From JBBCJR01 sp037190805 (GTDB lineage Bacteria; Pseudomonadota; Alphaproteobacteria; Sphingomonadales; Sphingomonadaceae), in NCBI GenBank assembly GCA_037190805.1, contig JBBCJR010000027.1, positions 1 through 17,282 of the forward strand: DNA of 17,282 nucleotides, read 5' to 3'. A program made the translations under genes and the position numbers. Below the pieces are notes generated by a model that saw only the letters and a program-made list of their open reading frames with translations, ran no database searches and was not told where the DNA came from. This document shows positions 8,027 through 14,803 of the stretch, piece after piece. The first letter of the stretch is position 1; every line of letters starts with the position of its first letter.

Positions 8027-8054
8027 GAAGATGTCGTCGCGAAGATTTCGTCGC
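8027..8054. repeat. Tandem 14-bp direct repeat between divergent genes
   Basis: Two adjacent 14-base copies, GAAGATGTCGTCGC and GAAGATTTCGTCGC, differ at one position. They lie between the divergent VOC-family gene and the glycosyltransferase gene. They could bind a regulator as two half-sites, but no known motif is recognised. Confidence 0.6.
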
Positions 8055-8111
8055 GCGAACAATGGTCTTCGTCCGGTCTCCGCATTAACCATTGCGCCGG
8101 GGGAGCGATCC

Positions 8112-9314
8112 ATGAACATTCTTTTCATTCACCAGAACATGCCCGGCCCGTTCCGCCATCTGGCGCCGGCATTGGCTGTGGACCATCGGGTATTGTTCCT
8201 GACGCGCCGCGCCGATGTCGACCTGCCGGGCGTGCACCGGGTGATCTACAAGTCGCCGCGCGCGCCGCGCGACGATGCCCATCCCTATCTCAAGGTTCAG
8301 GAAGCGGCGGTGCTGGCCGGACAACAGGTGGCGCGGGCGCTGCTGGAGTTGAAGCGGGGCGGTTTCGTGCCTGATCTCGTGATCGCCCATCCCGGCTGGG
8401 GGGAAGGTCTGTTCGTCAAGGACGTGCTGCCCGGCGCGCGCCTCCTCAACTATTGCGAGTTCTTCTACCGGGGGACGGGGCTCGACGTCGGTTTCGATCC
8501 CGAGGATGGCGCGGACCTCGACATCGCCTGTCGGGCGCGCGCGCGTTCGGCGCACTTGCTGCTCGCGCTGACGGCGGCGGATCGCGGCCTCGCGCCCACC
8601 CGATGGCAGAAAAGCACCCATCCCGAGGTGTTTTACGATCGCATCGACGTCGCCCATGACGGTATCGACACCAATATCGTGCGGACCGACGGCCCGGCCC
8701 GGCTGACGCTGCCCGACGGTCATCATGTCGCCAAGGGAGACGAGGTCGTCACCTATGTCACCGGTACGCTTGAACCCTATCGCGGCTTCCGTCGGTTCAT
8801 GCGCGCTTTGCCCGATCTGCTGCGGCGGTGTCCCAAGGCTCAGGTCGTCATCGCCGGCGGCGACGGCGTTCGCTATGGTCCGCCGCCGGTCGGTCACGGG
8901 TCATGGCGCGAAGCGATGCTGGCCGAGATCGACGTCGATCCCGCGAGGGTGCATTTCGCCGGCATACTGTCCGATGCCGACCGCCTGGCCCTGCTGCGGG
9001 CGTCACGGGCGCATGTCCACCTCAGCTACCCGTTCACCCTGTCGCGCTCCTGCCTCGAGGCGATGGCGCTGGGGGCGCTGGTGATCGGGTCCGACACGCC
9101 GCCCGTGGCCGAGGTGATCGAGGATGGCCGCAACGGGCTGCTGGTCGATTTCTTCGACACCGGCGGGCTCGTCGACCGCATCGTCGACGCGCTCGCCCGG
9201 CCGGAGGGCTATTTCCTGCATCGCGCCGCGGCGATCGGCACGGTGCGGGAGCGCTATGCGCTGGACCGCTGCCTGACCATCCAGCGCCAGCTGATAGGGA
9301 GCCTGATGGACTAG
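8112..9314 (+). CDS. Glycosyltransferase family 4 protein
   Basis: A 400-residue GT-B glycosyltransferase of the group with the Glyco_trans_4_3 N-terminal domain. Seen: N-terminal MNILFIHQNMPGPFRHLAPAL, family-typical FVPDLVIAHPGWGEGLFVKDV (about 86-106), PTRWQKSTHPEVF (162-174), HDGIDT (182-187), TYVTGTLEPYRGFRRFMRALP (214-234), and the C-terminal LEAMALGALVIGSDTPPVAEVIEDGRNGLLVDFF split across 315-348. Glu316 and Glu334 stand in the nucleotide-sugar site. The first Glu of the usual E-X7-E is Phe308, as is common in this subgroup. The ATG at 8112 has GGGGGAG six bases upstream. The product is probably a cytoplasmic enzyme adding sugars to an exported glycan or lipid carrier; donor and acceptor are unknown. 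It stands alone, divergent from the VOC gene. Confidence 0.92.
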   Translation: MNILFIHQNMPGPFRHLAPALAVDHRVLFLTRRADVDLPGVHRVIYKSPRAPRDDAHPYLKVQEAAVLAGQQVARALLELKRGGFVPDLVIAHPGWGEGLFVKDVLPGARLLNYCEFFYRGTGLDVGFDPEDGADLDIACRARARSAHLLLALTAADRGLAPTRWQKSTHPEVFYDRIDVAHDGIDTNIVRTDGPARLTLPDGHHVAKGDEVVTYVTGTLEPYRGFRRFMRALPDLLRRCPKAQVVIAGGDGVRYGPPPVGHGSWREAMLAEIDVDPARVHFAGILSDADRLALLRASRAHVHLSYPFTLSRSCLEAMALGALVIGSDTPPVAEVIEDGRNGLLVDFFDTGGLVDRIVDALARPEGYFLHRAAAIGTVRERYALDRCLTIQRQLIGSLMD

Positions 9315-9336
9315 AAGACCAGCCGGCCCGCTGCCC

Positions 9337-10443
9337 TCAGCCGCCCAGCCCCGCCGCTTCCGCTGCGGCGCGAATGCGATCGGCCGTCAGGGGCTTCAGG
9401 GCTTGGTCAGGCAGGGTTTCATATTCGTCGGCCATGAAGTCGACGACCTCGGTTTTTTCGTCCGACATCTCCTCGATCACGGCGATGCCGCAGACCGGCA
9501 CATGAACCGGGGAATAGCCGCCTTCATGGGTCATGAAGAGGCGTCCGTCGCACAGCGTCTCGGCTGCGTCGACGATCAGCCGCGTCATCCGCCGGAAGCC
9601 GGAGGCGGTGACCAGCATTCCACCAAGGGGGTCGAGCGCGCTGGGATCGAAACCGCAGGCGACGACGATCAGTTCCGGCCGGAAGCGGCGTAGGGCGGGC
9701 AGCACCACCTGCTCCATCGCGTGGACATAACCCTCGTTGCCGGTGCCGGCGGGCAGGGGGATGTTGATGTTGGCGCCCGCGCCCCGCCCCCGACCGCGCT
9801 CGGCGAGCGTGCCGATGCCTTTGGGGTAAAGGTCGTCCTGATGGATCGAGATGGTAAGGACGTCGGGATTGTCCTCGAAAATCTCCTGGGTGCCGTTGCC
9901 GTGATGGACGTCCCAGTCGACTACCGCGACCCGGCCGATGCCGTGATGGCGGCGGACATGCTCGACCGCGATCGCGGCATTGGCGAACATGCAGAAACCC
10001 ATGCCCTGGTCAGGCCGGGCATGGTGGCCACAGGGACGGATCAGCGCATAGGCATTGCGGACATCGCCGGTCACCACGGCGCGCGCGGCGGCGATGGCGC
10101 CGCCGGCGGCCAGCAGCCCGATCTCGATCCCGCCCGGGCCGAAGGGCGAGGTGCCGTCGCCCGAATCACCGCCGCGTTCCGAAGCGCTGCCGGCGCGGAT
10201 ATGATCCAGATGGCGCCGGGTGTGGACAGCGAGGATGTCTTCCTCGCTCGCTGGCATCACCGTCAGCCGCTTCAGTTTTCGGGCAAGGCCGCTGGCTTCC
10301 ACCAGCGAGGCGAGACGCACCTTCGATTCAGGGGATTCGAAGTGATGGAAGGGTTGGATCAGTCCTCCAGGACGGATGAAGCCAACATGCGTGCCGGTGT
10401 CATGCCAGCCATATAGCTCTTCCCAGACATAGCCCGTCCGCAT
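9337..10443 (-). CDS. Class II histone deacetylase-like amidohydrolase
   Basis: A 368-residue zinc-dependent deacetylase of the bacterial HDAC/acetylpolyamine amidohydrolase superfamily. Seen: RPCGHHARPDQGMGFCMFAN with the His140-His141 charge relay, VVDWDVHHGNGTQEIF with zinc ligands Asp178 and His180, CGFDPSALDPLGGM with the third ligand Asp266, and THEGGYS with Tyr310, which would polarise the substrate carbonyl. All catalytic residues are intact. Substrates in bacteria may be acetylated polyamines, small molecules or proteins; none can be chosen here. The ATG at 10443 has AAGGAG ten bases upstream; a TTG three codons earlier is too close to that site. It converges with the glycosyltransferase gene (22-base gap) and is divergent from the PEP-CTERM gene. 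Confidence 0.93.
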   Translation of the reverse strand: MRTGYVWEELYGWHDTGTHVGFIRPGGLIQPFHHFESPESKVRLASLVEASGLARKLKRLTVMPASEEDILAVHTRRHLDHIRAGSASERGGDSGDGTSPFGPGGIEIGLLAAGGAIAAARAVVTGDVRNAYALIRPCGHHARPDQGMGFCMFANAAIAVEHVRRHHGIGRVAVVDWDVHHGNGTQEIFEDNPDVLTISIHQDDLYPKGIGTLAERGRGRGAGANINIPLPAGTGNEGYVHAMEQVVLPALRRFRPELIVVACGFDPSALDPLGGMLVTASGFRRMTRLIVDAAETLCDGRLFMTHEGGYSPVHVPVCGIAVIEEMSDEKTEVVDFMADEYETLPDQALKPLTADRIRAAAEAAGLGG

Positions 10444-10497
10444 CGATCCCAATCTCCTTTTCGGGGCGGATTCATCTGCCCGTCTCGTCGCGACGGA

Positions 10498-10527
10498 AAT
10501 CTAGTCAGGGAAACGGTGAGGCGGCAA
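10498..10527 (-). promoter_or_regulatory. Weak candidate promoter of the HDAC-like gene
   Basis: Minus-strand -35 TTGCCG (10522-10527) and -10 TAGATT (10498-10503) are 18 bases apart, about 55 bases upstream of the ATG at 10443. Each hexamer matches the consensus at four positions. Confidence 0.3.
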
Positions 10528-10639
10528 GCACTCAGGACCTTCCAGCCATGCCGAGAGTTGATCGCCCTCAGCGAACGTTTTGTCGCATTTTTTTACAGTT
10601 CCTCACACGGACAGGGCGAGATGACCCGAGTTTCCGGGG

Positions 10640-10656
10640 TTGGCCTCTTTCTTGCT
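10640..10656 (+). promoter_or_regulatory. Sigma-54 (RpoN) -24/-12 promoter of the PEP-CTERM gene
   Basis: TTGGC-N7-TTGCT has the invariant GG (10642-10643) and GC (10654-10655) with the required 10 bases between them. The transcription start would be near 10667, 22 bases before the ATG, and the short leader carries TTGGAG as ribosome-binding site. PEP-CTERM genes are known to be controlled by the PrsK/PrsR two-component system acting through RpoN. Confidence 0.7.
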
Positions 10657-10688
10657 TATCATCAGGATAACAGGATTGGAGACTATTC

Positions 10689-11456
10689 ATGCGCGCACTT
10701 ATCGCAGCCGCCGGCGTGGTGGCCCTCATGGCAGGGCCGGCTCTCGCCTCTACGGTCCAGGCCAGCGTGACGCTGCCCAACGGCACCACGACGGACGGTC
10801 CGAACGGATCGCCCAATGCCACTGCCAGCCGCATCAGCAACACGCCCTCGCCGGGCGGCGGCAACATCGTCGGGACCGGTAAATCGGTCGCCGATCTGGC
10901 GACGCGCGCGGTCTATTCGGGCCTGTCGATCTCCGGCGCCAACGTCTCGGGCACCGCCTCGGGCAGCTCGTCACTGACCGATGAGATCACTCTCAACATC
11001 GCTGGCGCCACGGCGTCGACAGTGACCCGGATCAGCATCCTGTTCACCACCGATTTCGGTTATTCGCTGTCGGGCGCGACCTTTGCCTCGGTCGACTATA
11101 TGGCGACCTTCACCGGCGGTCAGGTCGGCGGCTCGTCCACCACCCACAGCTTCACCTGGAACGACACCAACACCACCGGCGAACCGGCGGTGACGAACTC
11201 GCCGCTGTTCAGCAAGCTGATCGAATATGATGTGGTCGGCAGCTCGGTGACGTTCCAGTATTCGGTTGCCCAGACCACGGATCTGGTTCTGACCGAAGGC
11301 AACAGCGCCAGCACGCGGGGCGGTGGCACGCGCCTGACCTTCAACGTGCCGCAGAGCCCGATCCCGGAACCTGCGACCTGGGCGATGATGATCGCCGGCT
11401 TCGGCTTGGTCGGCGCAGCGATGCGTCGTCGCGGGGCGACCACGGTCGCTGCCTGA
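10689..11456 (+). CDS. PEPxxWA-CTERM sorting domain-containing exported protein
   Basis: A 255-residue secreted protein. Residues 1-20 are a Sec signal peptide (MRALIAAAGVVALMAGPALA, cleavage after ALA). The mature part is rich in Ser, Thr, Gly and Asn with predicted beta strands (for example TRISILFTTDFGYSLSGATF) and no recognised catalytic domain. The C-terminus is a clear sorting signal: PEPATWA (226-232), a hydrophobic stretch MMIAGFGLVGAAM, then RRR. Exosortase would remove this tail and the protein would reach the outer surface or exopolysaccharide matrix (family knowledge). The ATG at 10689 has GGAG seven bases upstream. It is preceded by a sigma-54 promoter and followed by a strong terminator, so it is a single-gene unit. 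No exosortase gene is in the window. Confidence 0.93.
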   Translation: MRALIAAAGVVALMAGPALASTVQASVTLPNGTTTDGPNGSPNATASRISNTPSPGGGNIVGTGKSVADLATRAVYSGLSISGANVSGTASGSSSLTDEITLNIAGATASTVTRISILFTTDFGYSLSGATFASVDYMATFTGGQVGGSSTTHSFTWNDTNTTGEPAVTNSPLFSKLIEYDVVGSSVTFQYSVAQTTDLVLTEGNSASTRGGGTRLTFNVPQSPIPEPATWAMMIAGFGLVGAAMRRRGATTVAA

Positions 11457-11512
11457 GCGTCGTCCCGGCGCCCGCCGGGGGGACGGGGCGCGGGGGTAGA
11501 CGTGATGAAGTC

Positions 11513-11550
11513 GAGCCGCGGAGGGGTCTCCCTTCCGCGGCTCCTTCTCT
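11513..11550 (+). terminator. Rho-independent terminator after the PEP-CTERM gene
   Basis: A perfect 10-bp stem, GAGCCGCGGA (11513-11522) with TCCGCGGCTC (11534-11543), extends inward by four more pairs (one G-U) to a three-base TCT loop. It is followed by the pyrimidine-rich CTTCTCT. The T-tract is interrupted, but the stem is very stable. Confidence 0.8.
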
Positions 11551-11579
11551 GTGTACGTCTCGCGATCAGACCGGCCCGA

Positions 11580-11608
11580 TTGCGGCCTTGGCTCCGGGCC
11601 GGCATGAT
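11580..11608 (+). promoter_or_regulatory. Candidate promoter of the ribbon-helix-helix gene
   Basis: -35 TTGCGG (11580-11585) and -10 CATGAT (11603-11608) are separated by 17 bases, placing the start near 11615. The -35 hexamer is identical to that proposed for rimP. The position just after a terminator means the gene needs its own promoter. Confidence 0.45.
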
Positions 11609-11619
11609 CCTCGGATCAT
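11604..11619. promoter_or_regulatory. Palindromic operator-like site overlapping the -10 element
   Basis: ATGATCC-TC-GGATCAT is a perfect inverted repeat with 7-bp arms. It covers the putative -10 and start point and sits three bases before the Shine-Dalgarno sequence. A two-base centre is typical of a DNA operator rather than an RNA hairpin. Confidence 0.5.
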
Positions 11620-11637
11620 CCTAAGGAGGTCGCGGGC

Positions 11638-11871
11638 ATGACCGGCGGGGTCGTCAAGCGTTCCATCACCATCCAGGGCCATGCCACCAGCTTCACGCTG
11701 GAGGGGCCTTTCTGGCAGGCGCTTGTCGATGCGGCGGCGGAGGACGGGCTGGCGATCAGTCAACTCGTGGCCCGGATCGACGAAGCGCGGACCACCAACC
11801 TGTCGAGCGCCATTCGCGTCTGGTTGTTCGAACGCGCCCGCGATCGTGCCCGCAACGCGGAACGGGTCTAA
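11638..11871 (+). CDS. Ribbon-helix-helix domain protein
   Basis: A small 77-residue protein resembling the RHH_4 group of ribbon-helix-helix proteins. A beta strand (VVKRSITIQGHATSFTL, residues 5-21) is followed by a helix (EGPFWQALVDAAAEDGL), then ISQLVARIDEARTTNLSSAIRVWLFERARD, the expected strand-helix-helix order of a dimeric DNA-binding fold. Targets are unknown; this group is often annotated only as a hypothetical protein. The start is firm: TAAGGAGGT (11622-11630), an almost complete anti-16S match, lies seven bases before the ATG. The nearby palindrome suggests autoregulation (inference). It converges on the adenosine kinase gene with 33 bases between them. Confidence 0.85.
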   Translation: MTGGVVKRSITIQGHATSFTLEGPFWQALVDAAAEDGLAISQLVARIDEARTTNLSSAIRVWLFERARDRARNAERV

Positions 11872-11904
11872 ACGCCGCGACGTCAGCCTGATCCTGGTCT
11901 GGTT

Positions 11905-12897
11905 TTAGCCCAGCCGGGCCGTGACCAGCGCCTTGAGGTCGGCTTCGGGACGCGCGCCATAATGGGATATCACCTCGGCTGCCGCGATCGCGCCGATGCG
12001 CAGGGCATCGGCGATGGGCCGGCCCTGGGCCACCCCGGCCAGGAAGCCGGCGGCGAACAGGTCGCCCGCGCCGGTGGAGTCGACCACCGACGTCCGTTCC
12101 GCCGTGACCTCGATGCGTTGACCGCCGGTGACAGCCAGCGCCCCGGCTTCGGACCGGGTGACGACCACCGTGCCGACCCGCGCCGCGGCCGCCGCGACCG
12201 CGTCGTCGAAATCCTCGGTCTCGTAAAGGCTGTGGATCTCCGCTTCATTGGCGAACAGGATGTCGATGTCGCCGCCTTCGATCAGGGTCCGGAAATCCTC
12301 CCGGTGGCGGTCGATGCAGAAGCTGTCGGAAAGAGTGAAGGCGACCTTGCGATCAGCCTCGCGAGCCGCCGCGATCGCGGCGCGCATCGCCGCGCGCGGT
12401 TCCGCCGGGTCCCACAGATAGCCTTCCAGATAAAGGATCGCGGCCGACCGCACGCGATCGAGGTCGATCGCCGCGCGGTTGAGATTTTGCGATGCGCCCA
12501 GAAAGGTATTCATCGTCCGCTGGGCATCCGGCGTCACCAGAATCAGGCAGCGCGCCGTCGGGACGTCGGCGGGACCGGCGGGGGTGTCATAGGCCACGCC
12601 CAGCGCCCGGATGTCGTGGCGGAACACCTCGCCAAGCTGATCGTCCGCGACCTGCCCGACGAAGCCGGCACGGATACCCAGGGCGGCCAAGCCGGCGGCG
12701 GTATTGGCAGCCGAACCGCCACTGACCTCGCGGGCCGGCCCCATGCGCTCGTAGAGACGGGTCGCCTCGGCGGCATCGATCAGCCGCATCGACCCCCGGT
12801 CCAGCCCTTCGGCGTCCAGAAACGCATCCGTGGCGCTGGCGATGACGTCGACAATGGCATTGCCGATGGCAAGAACATCGAGCGTGGGTGCGGTCAT
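11905..12897 (-). CDS. Adenosine kinase-type PfkB carbohydrate kinase
   Basis: A 330-residue ribokinase/PfkB-family kinase most like bacterial adenosine kinases, which phosphorylate adenosine to AMP with ATP in purine salvage. Seen: N-terminal LDVLAIGNAIVDVIA, substrate-site GGSAANTAAGLAALG (60-74), FVGQVADDQLGEVF, the lid region TARCLILVTPDAQRTMNTFLGAS, FANEAEIHSLY (215-225), and the anion-hole/catalytic DSTGAGDLFAAGFL with catalytic Asp279. All key residues are present. The ATG at 12897 has GAAAGG seven bases upstream. Single gene, convergent with the ribbon-helix-helix gene and divergent from the small lipoprotein gene. Another sugar or nucleoside substrate is possible, since PfkB specificity is hard to read from sequence. 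Confidence 0.9.
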   Translation of the reverse strand: MTAPTLDVLAIGNAIVDVIASATDAFLDAEGLDRGSMRLIDAAEATRLYERMGPAREVSGGSAANTAAGLAALGIRAGFVGQVADDQLGEVFRHDIRALGVAYDTPAGPADVPTARCLILVTPDAQRTMNTFLGASQNLNRAAIDLDRVRSAAILYLEGYLWDPAEPRAAMRAAIAAAREADRKVAFTLSDSFCIDRHREDFRTLIEGGDIDILFANEAEIHSLYETEDFDDAVAAAAARVGTVVVTRSEAGALAVTGGQRIEVTAERTSVVDSTGAGDLFAAGFLAGVAQGRPIADALRIGAIAAAEVISHYGARPEADLKALVTARLG

Positions 12898-13011
12898 CGA
12901 CAGGCCTTTCGGTTGGAATCGCGCGACGCCTAGAGGATTTCGCGCGGCGTGGGAATGATGTTGCGCTCTTACCCGACTGACGTGGGTGCGCTGACCATGC
13001 TAGGTTGACGC

Positions 13012-13374
13012 ATGATGATCCGTAGCGTCCCTTTTCTTGGCTTGCTGATCCTGCTGGGTGGCTGCGGCGCCGGTGCGGCGACCGAAGCGGGGCCGCCGAT
13101 CAGCGCCGGAAGATTCGCGCCCTCGGCGCCGCTGATCGATCTCAAGGGCCGCAATGCCGACGAGTTGCTGACCTTGTTCGGCATACCGGGACTGGACGTG
13201 GTCGACGGCCCGTCGCGCAAGCTCCAGTTCGCCAACGACCGCTGCGTGGTCGATGCCTATCTTTATGCCCCTCGTCCCGGGCAGACACCCGTGGTGTCCT
13301 ATGCCGAGGCACGGGACAGGACCGGCGAGGCGGCGGAAATGGTCGGCTGTCTGGCGCTGCTCAGGCGGCGTTGA
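13012..13374 (+). CDS. Small lipoprotein of unknown function
   Basis: A 120-residue predicted lipoprotein. Hydrophobic residues 4-17 end in lipobox LGGC, so Cys18 would be lipidated. The mature part contains DLKGRNADELLTLFGIPGLDVVDGPSRKLQFANDRCVVDAYLY, a layout (short helix after 'LKG', then 'FG.P', then strands ending in 'C.VDAYLY') often met in small alphaproteobacterial envelope lipoproteins and loosely like SmpA/BamE-type folds. Cys78 and Cys113 could form a disulfide in the periplasm. I cannot assign a function. Two adjacent ATG codons start the gene and no clear Shine-Dalgarno is seen, so it may be leaderless. It converges closely on the GNAT gene, with six bases between stop codons. 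Confidence 0.8.
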   Translation: MMIRSVPFLGLLILLGGCGAGAATEAGPPISAGRFAPSAPLIDLKGRNADELLTLFGIPGLDVVDGPSRKLQFANDRCVVDAYLYAPRPGQTPVVSYAEARDRTGEAAEMVGCLALLRRR

Positions 13375-13380
13375 GCCGCG

Positions 13381-13857
13381 TCAGCGGGATGGCGTGGGCC
13401 GGGCGGGCACCGCGATGTCGAAGTGCAGCACCTCCTCGCGCTTGCCCAGTGACTCGTAGAGCGCGATTGCGGGATCGTCGTCACGTTCGGCCTGGACGAA
13501 GACGACCCACGCCCCGTCGTCGGCGGCGATGGCGCGTAATGTCTCGATTAGGGCGGTGGCGATGCCGCGTCGGCGGTAAGGCTCGACGACCGCCAGATCG
13601 TAAAGATAATATTCCCGCCCCGCCTGTTGCCACTTGTCGATCGCGATCGCGACCAGCCCACCAACAACCGCTCCGTCGACAGTCGCGACCAGCACGGCGA
13701 TGTGTTCCTTGCCGAGCAGGGCAGCCAGATAGGCATCGTCGCCCGGCGTTCCTTTATTGACGGCGCTATCCTCGAATGCGCGGTCAAACACCGCGTTCAA
13801 GGATCGCATCAGGCCGATGTCGGCGGGCGTCAGGCGCTGGATGACGGGGTTGGTCAT
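13381..13857 (-). CDS. GNAT acetyltransferase resembling AAC(3)-I aminoglycoside 3-N-acetyltransferase
   Basis: A 158-residue GNAT protein. From residue 84 onwards it follows the AAC(3)-I pattern very closely: YYLYDLAV (83-90), the acetyl-CoA-binding loop RRRGIATALI (95-104), then WVVFVQAERDDDPAIALYESLGKREEVLHFDI (117-148). AAC(3)-I enzymes have the same order of YIYDLAV, RRQGIATALI, VQADYGDDPAVALY and REEVMHFDI (recalled from the family). Such enzymes acetylate gentamicin-type aminoglycosides with acetyl-CoA. Here there is no integron, cassette attC site or transposon around the gene, so it looks like a resident chromosomal homologue whose natural substrate may differ. The start is ATG 13857 or GTG 13860; GAGG lies too close to the ATG for normal spacing. 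Confidence 0.85.
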   Translation of the reverse strand: MTNPVIQRLTPADIGLMRSLNAVFDRAFEDSAVNKGTPGDDAYLAALLGKEHIAVLVATVDGAVVGGLVAIAIDKWQQAGREYYLYDLAVVEPYRRRGIATALIETLRAIAADDGAWVVFVQAERDDDPAIALYESLGKREEVLHFDIAVPARPTPSR

Positions 13858-13860
13858 CAC

Positions 13861-13877
13861 CTCAGCTTAAAGTTGAG
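13861..13877. promoter_or_regulatory. Imperfect palindrome abutting the AAC(3)-I-like gene start
   Basis: CTCAACTT-T-AAGCTGAG on the minus strand has 8-base arms with one mismatch. It overlaps a weak possible -10 (TTTAAG) and ends immediately before the start codon, so it could be an operator or a translation-control hairpin. The rest of 13878-13995 shows no clear element. Confidence 0.3.
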
Positions 13878-13995
13878 CTCGGATTCTGTCGAATAGCGCT
13901 GCTCACTACCCCTTTACATTGCGCTTGGGGGCAGCGCGCGGAGATCCATCGAGGCGCGATCAGATTGAACAAAGGCTTCCCAGGCCCCAGGTCGC

Positions 13996-14667
13996 TCAGA
14001 AGTCCAGCTTGTCATAATGGGCGGGCGGCGGGATCACTTCCATCCGTTCGGCCAGCAGTGGTCGAAACGAGGGACGGGATTTCAGCGCTGAGTACCATTG
14101 TTTGGCCTCGGCATGGCCGCGCCAGTCGATGCCGCCCAGATAGTCCGAGACGGAAATCTGCGCCGCCGCCGCGATGTCGGCGAGGCCGAAGGTCGTTCCG
14201 CCCAGCCAGCGACGATGGTCGAGCAGATAGTCGATATAGTCGAGATGGTGGTTCGCGGCCTTGATCGCCTCGCGCAGTACGGTGGCGTCGGGGCTGGCGC
14301 GGTGGACCAGGCGCTTGAACATGCGTTCGGTGAGGAGCGGCAAGGTCACTTCGGTCCACGTCTTGTGGTCGAACCAGGCGGCGAGGCGACGGGTTTCGGC
14401 CCGTTCTCCGGCGGTGCCGCCTAGCAATGGCATCTTGTCCACCGTCTCCTCGAAATATTCGACGATGGCGGTGGAATCGACCAGCACCGCGCCCGTGGCG
14501 CTGTTCACCATCACCGGCGTCTGGCCGGCGGGATTGAGGTCGATGAAACCGTCGCGTTGCTCCCAGGGATTTTCGCGCACCAGATCGTGGCCGACGCCCT
14601 TTTCGCCCAGCGCCAGCCGCACTTTCCGCGAGAACGGACACAGCGGGTATTGATAGATCTGCCACAT
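13996..14667 (-). CDS. Glutathione S-transferase family protein
   Basis: A 223-residue cytosolic GST. The N-terminal thioredoxin-like domain (about 1-85) has CPFSRKVRLALGEKG (10-24) with a CxxS motif at the usual catalytic position, the cis-proline segment NPAGQTPVMV (45-54) and the glutathione-gamma-glutamyl contact DSTAIVEYFEE (64-74). The C-terminal all-helical domain (about 95-210) includes FGLADIAAAAQISVSDYLGG, the conserved N-capping/hydrophobic staple region. It may conjugate or reduce glutathione adducts; the substrate is unknown. The ATG at 14667 fits the family N-terminus (MWQIYQYPLCPFS), though the ribosome-binding site is weak. It is in the same direction as gltB, 136 bases downstream of it. 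Confidence 0.92.
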   Translation of the reverse strand: MWQIYQYPLCPFSRKVRLALGEKGVGHDLVRENPWEQRDGFIDLNPAGQTPVMVNSATGAVLVDSTAIVEYFEETVDKMPLLGGTAGERAETRRLAAWFDHKTWTEVTLPLLTERMFKRLVHRASPDATVLREAIKAANHHLDYIDYLLDHRRWLGGTTFGLADIAAAAQISVSDYLGGIDWRGHAEAKQWYSALKSRPSFRPLLAERMEVIPPPAHYDKLDF

Positions 14668-14803
14668 GGTGCTGACGGAATCCCGGAAAGGTCGTGCGCG
14701 CGGCTGGCATCAGCGGCACCCGCGCCCCAATCTGGGGGTGGGGATGATGCCGTGCAGCCTCGCATCCGTCTCTAGCAGCGTCGCGGCCAGCCGCCAGCCC
14801 CCT

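Noticed and set aside
7488..8111. In-frame N-terminal extension of the glycosyltransferase reading frame
   Set aside because: It runs antisense through the VOC-family gene; the ATG at 8112 has its own ribosome-binding site and gives the family-typical N-terminus.
10516..10770. Possible small gene of 84 codons upstream of the PEP-CTERM gene
   Set aside because: It spans the sigma-54 promoter and runs out of frame into the PEP-CTERM gene; no ribosome-binding site or recognisable product.
13381..13995. Integron cassette or other mobile context around the AAC(3)-I-like gene
   Set aside because: No attC-like inverted repeat, integrase, transposase or terminal repeats are visible, and base composition looks like that of the neighbours.
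14668..14803. Terminator between gltB and the glutathione S-transferase gene
   Set aside because: The segment has short GGCTGGC repeats but no stable stem followed by a T-tract, so neither a terminator nor a clear promoter can be supported.
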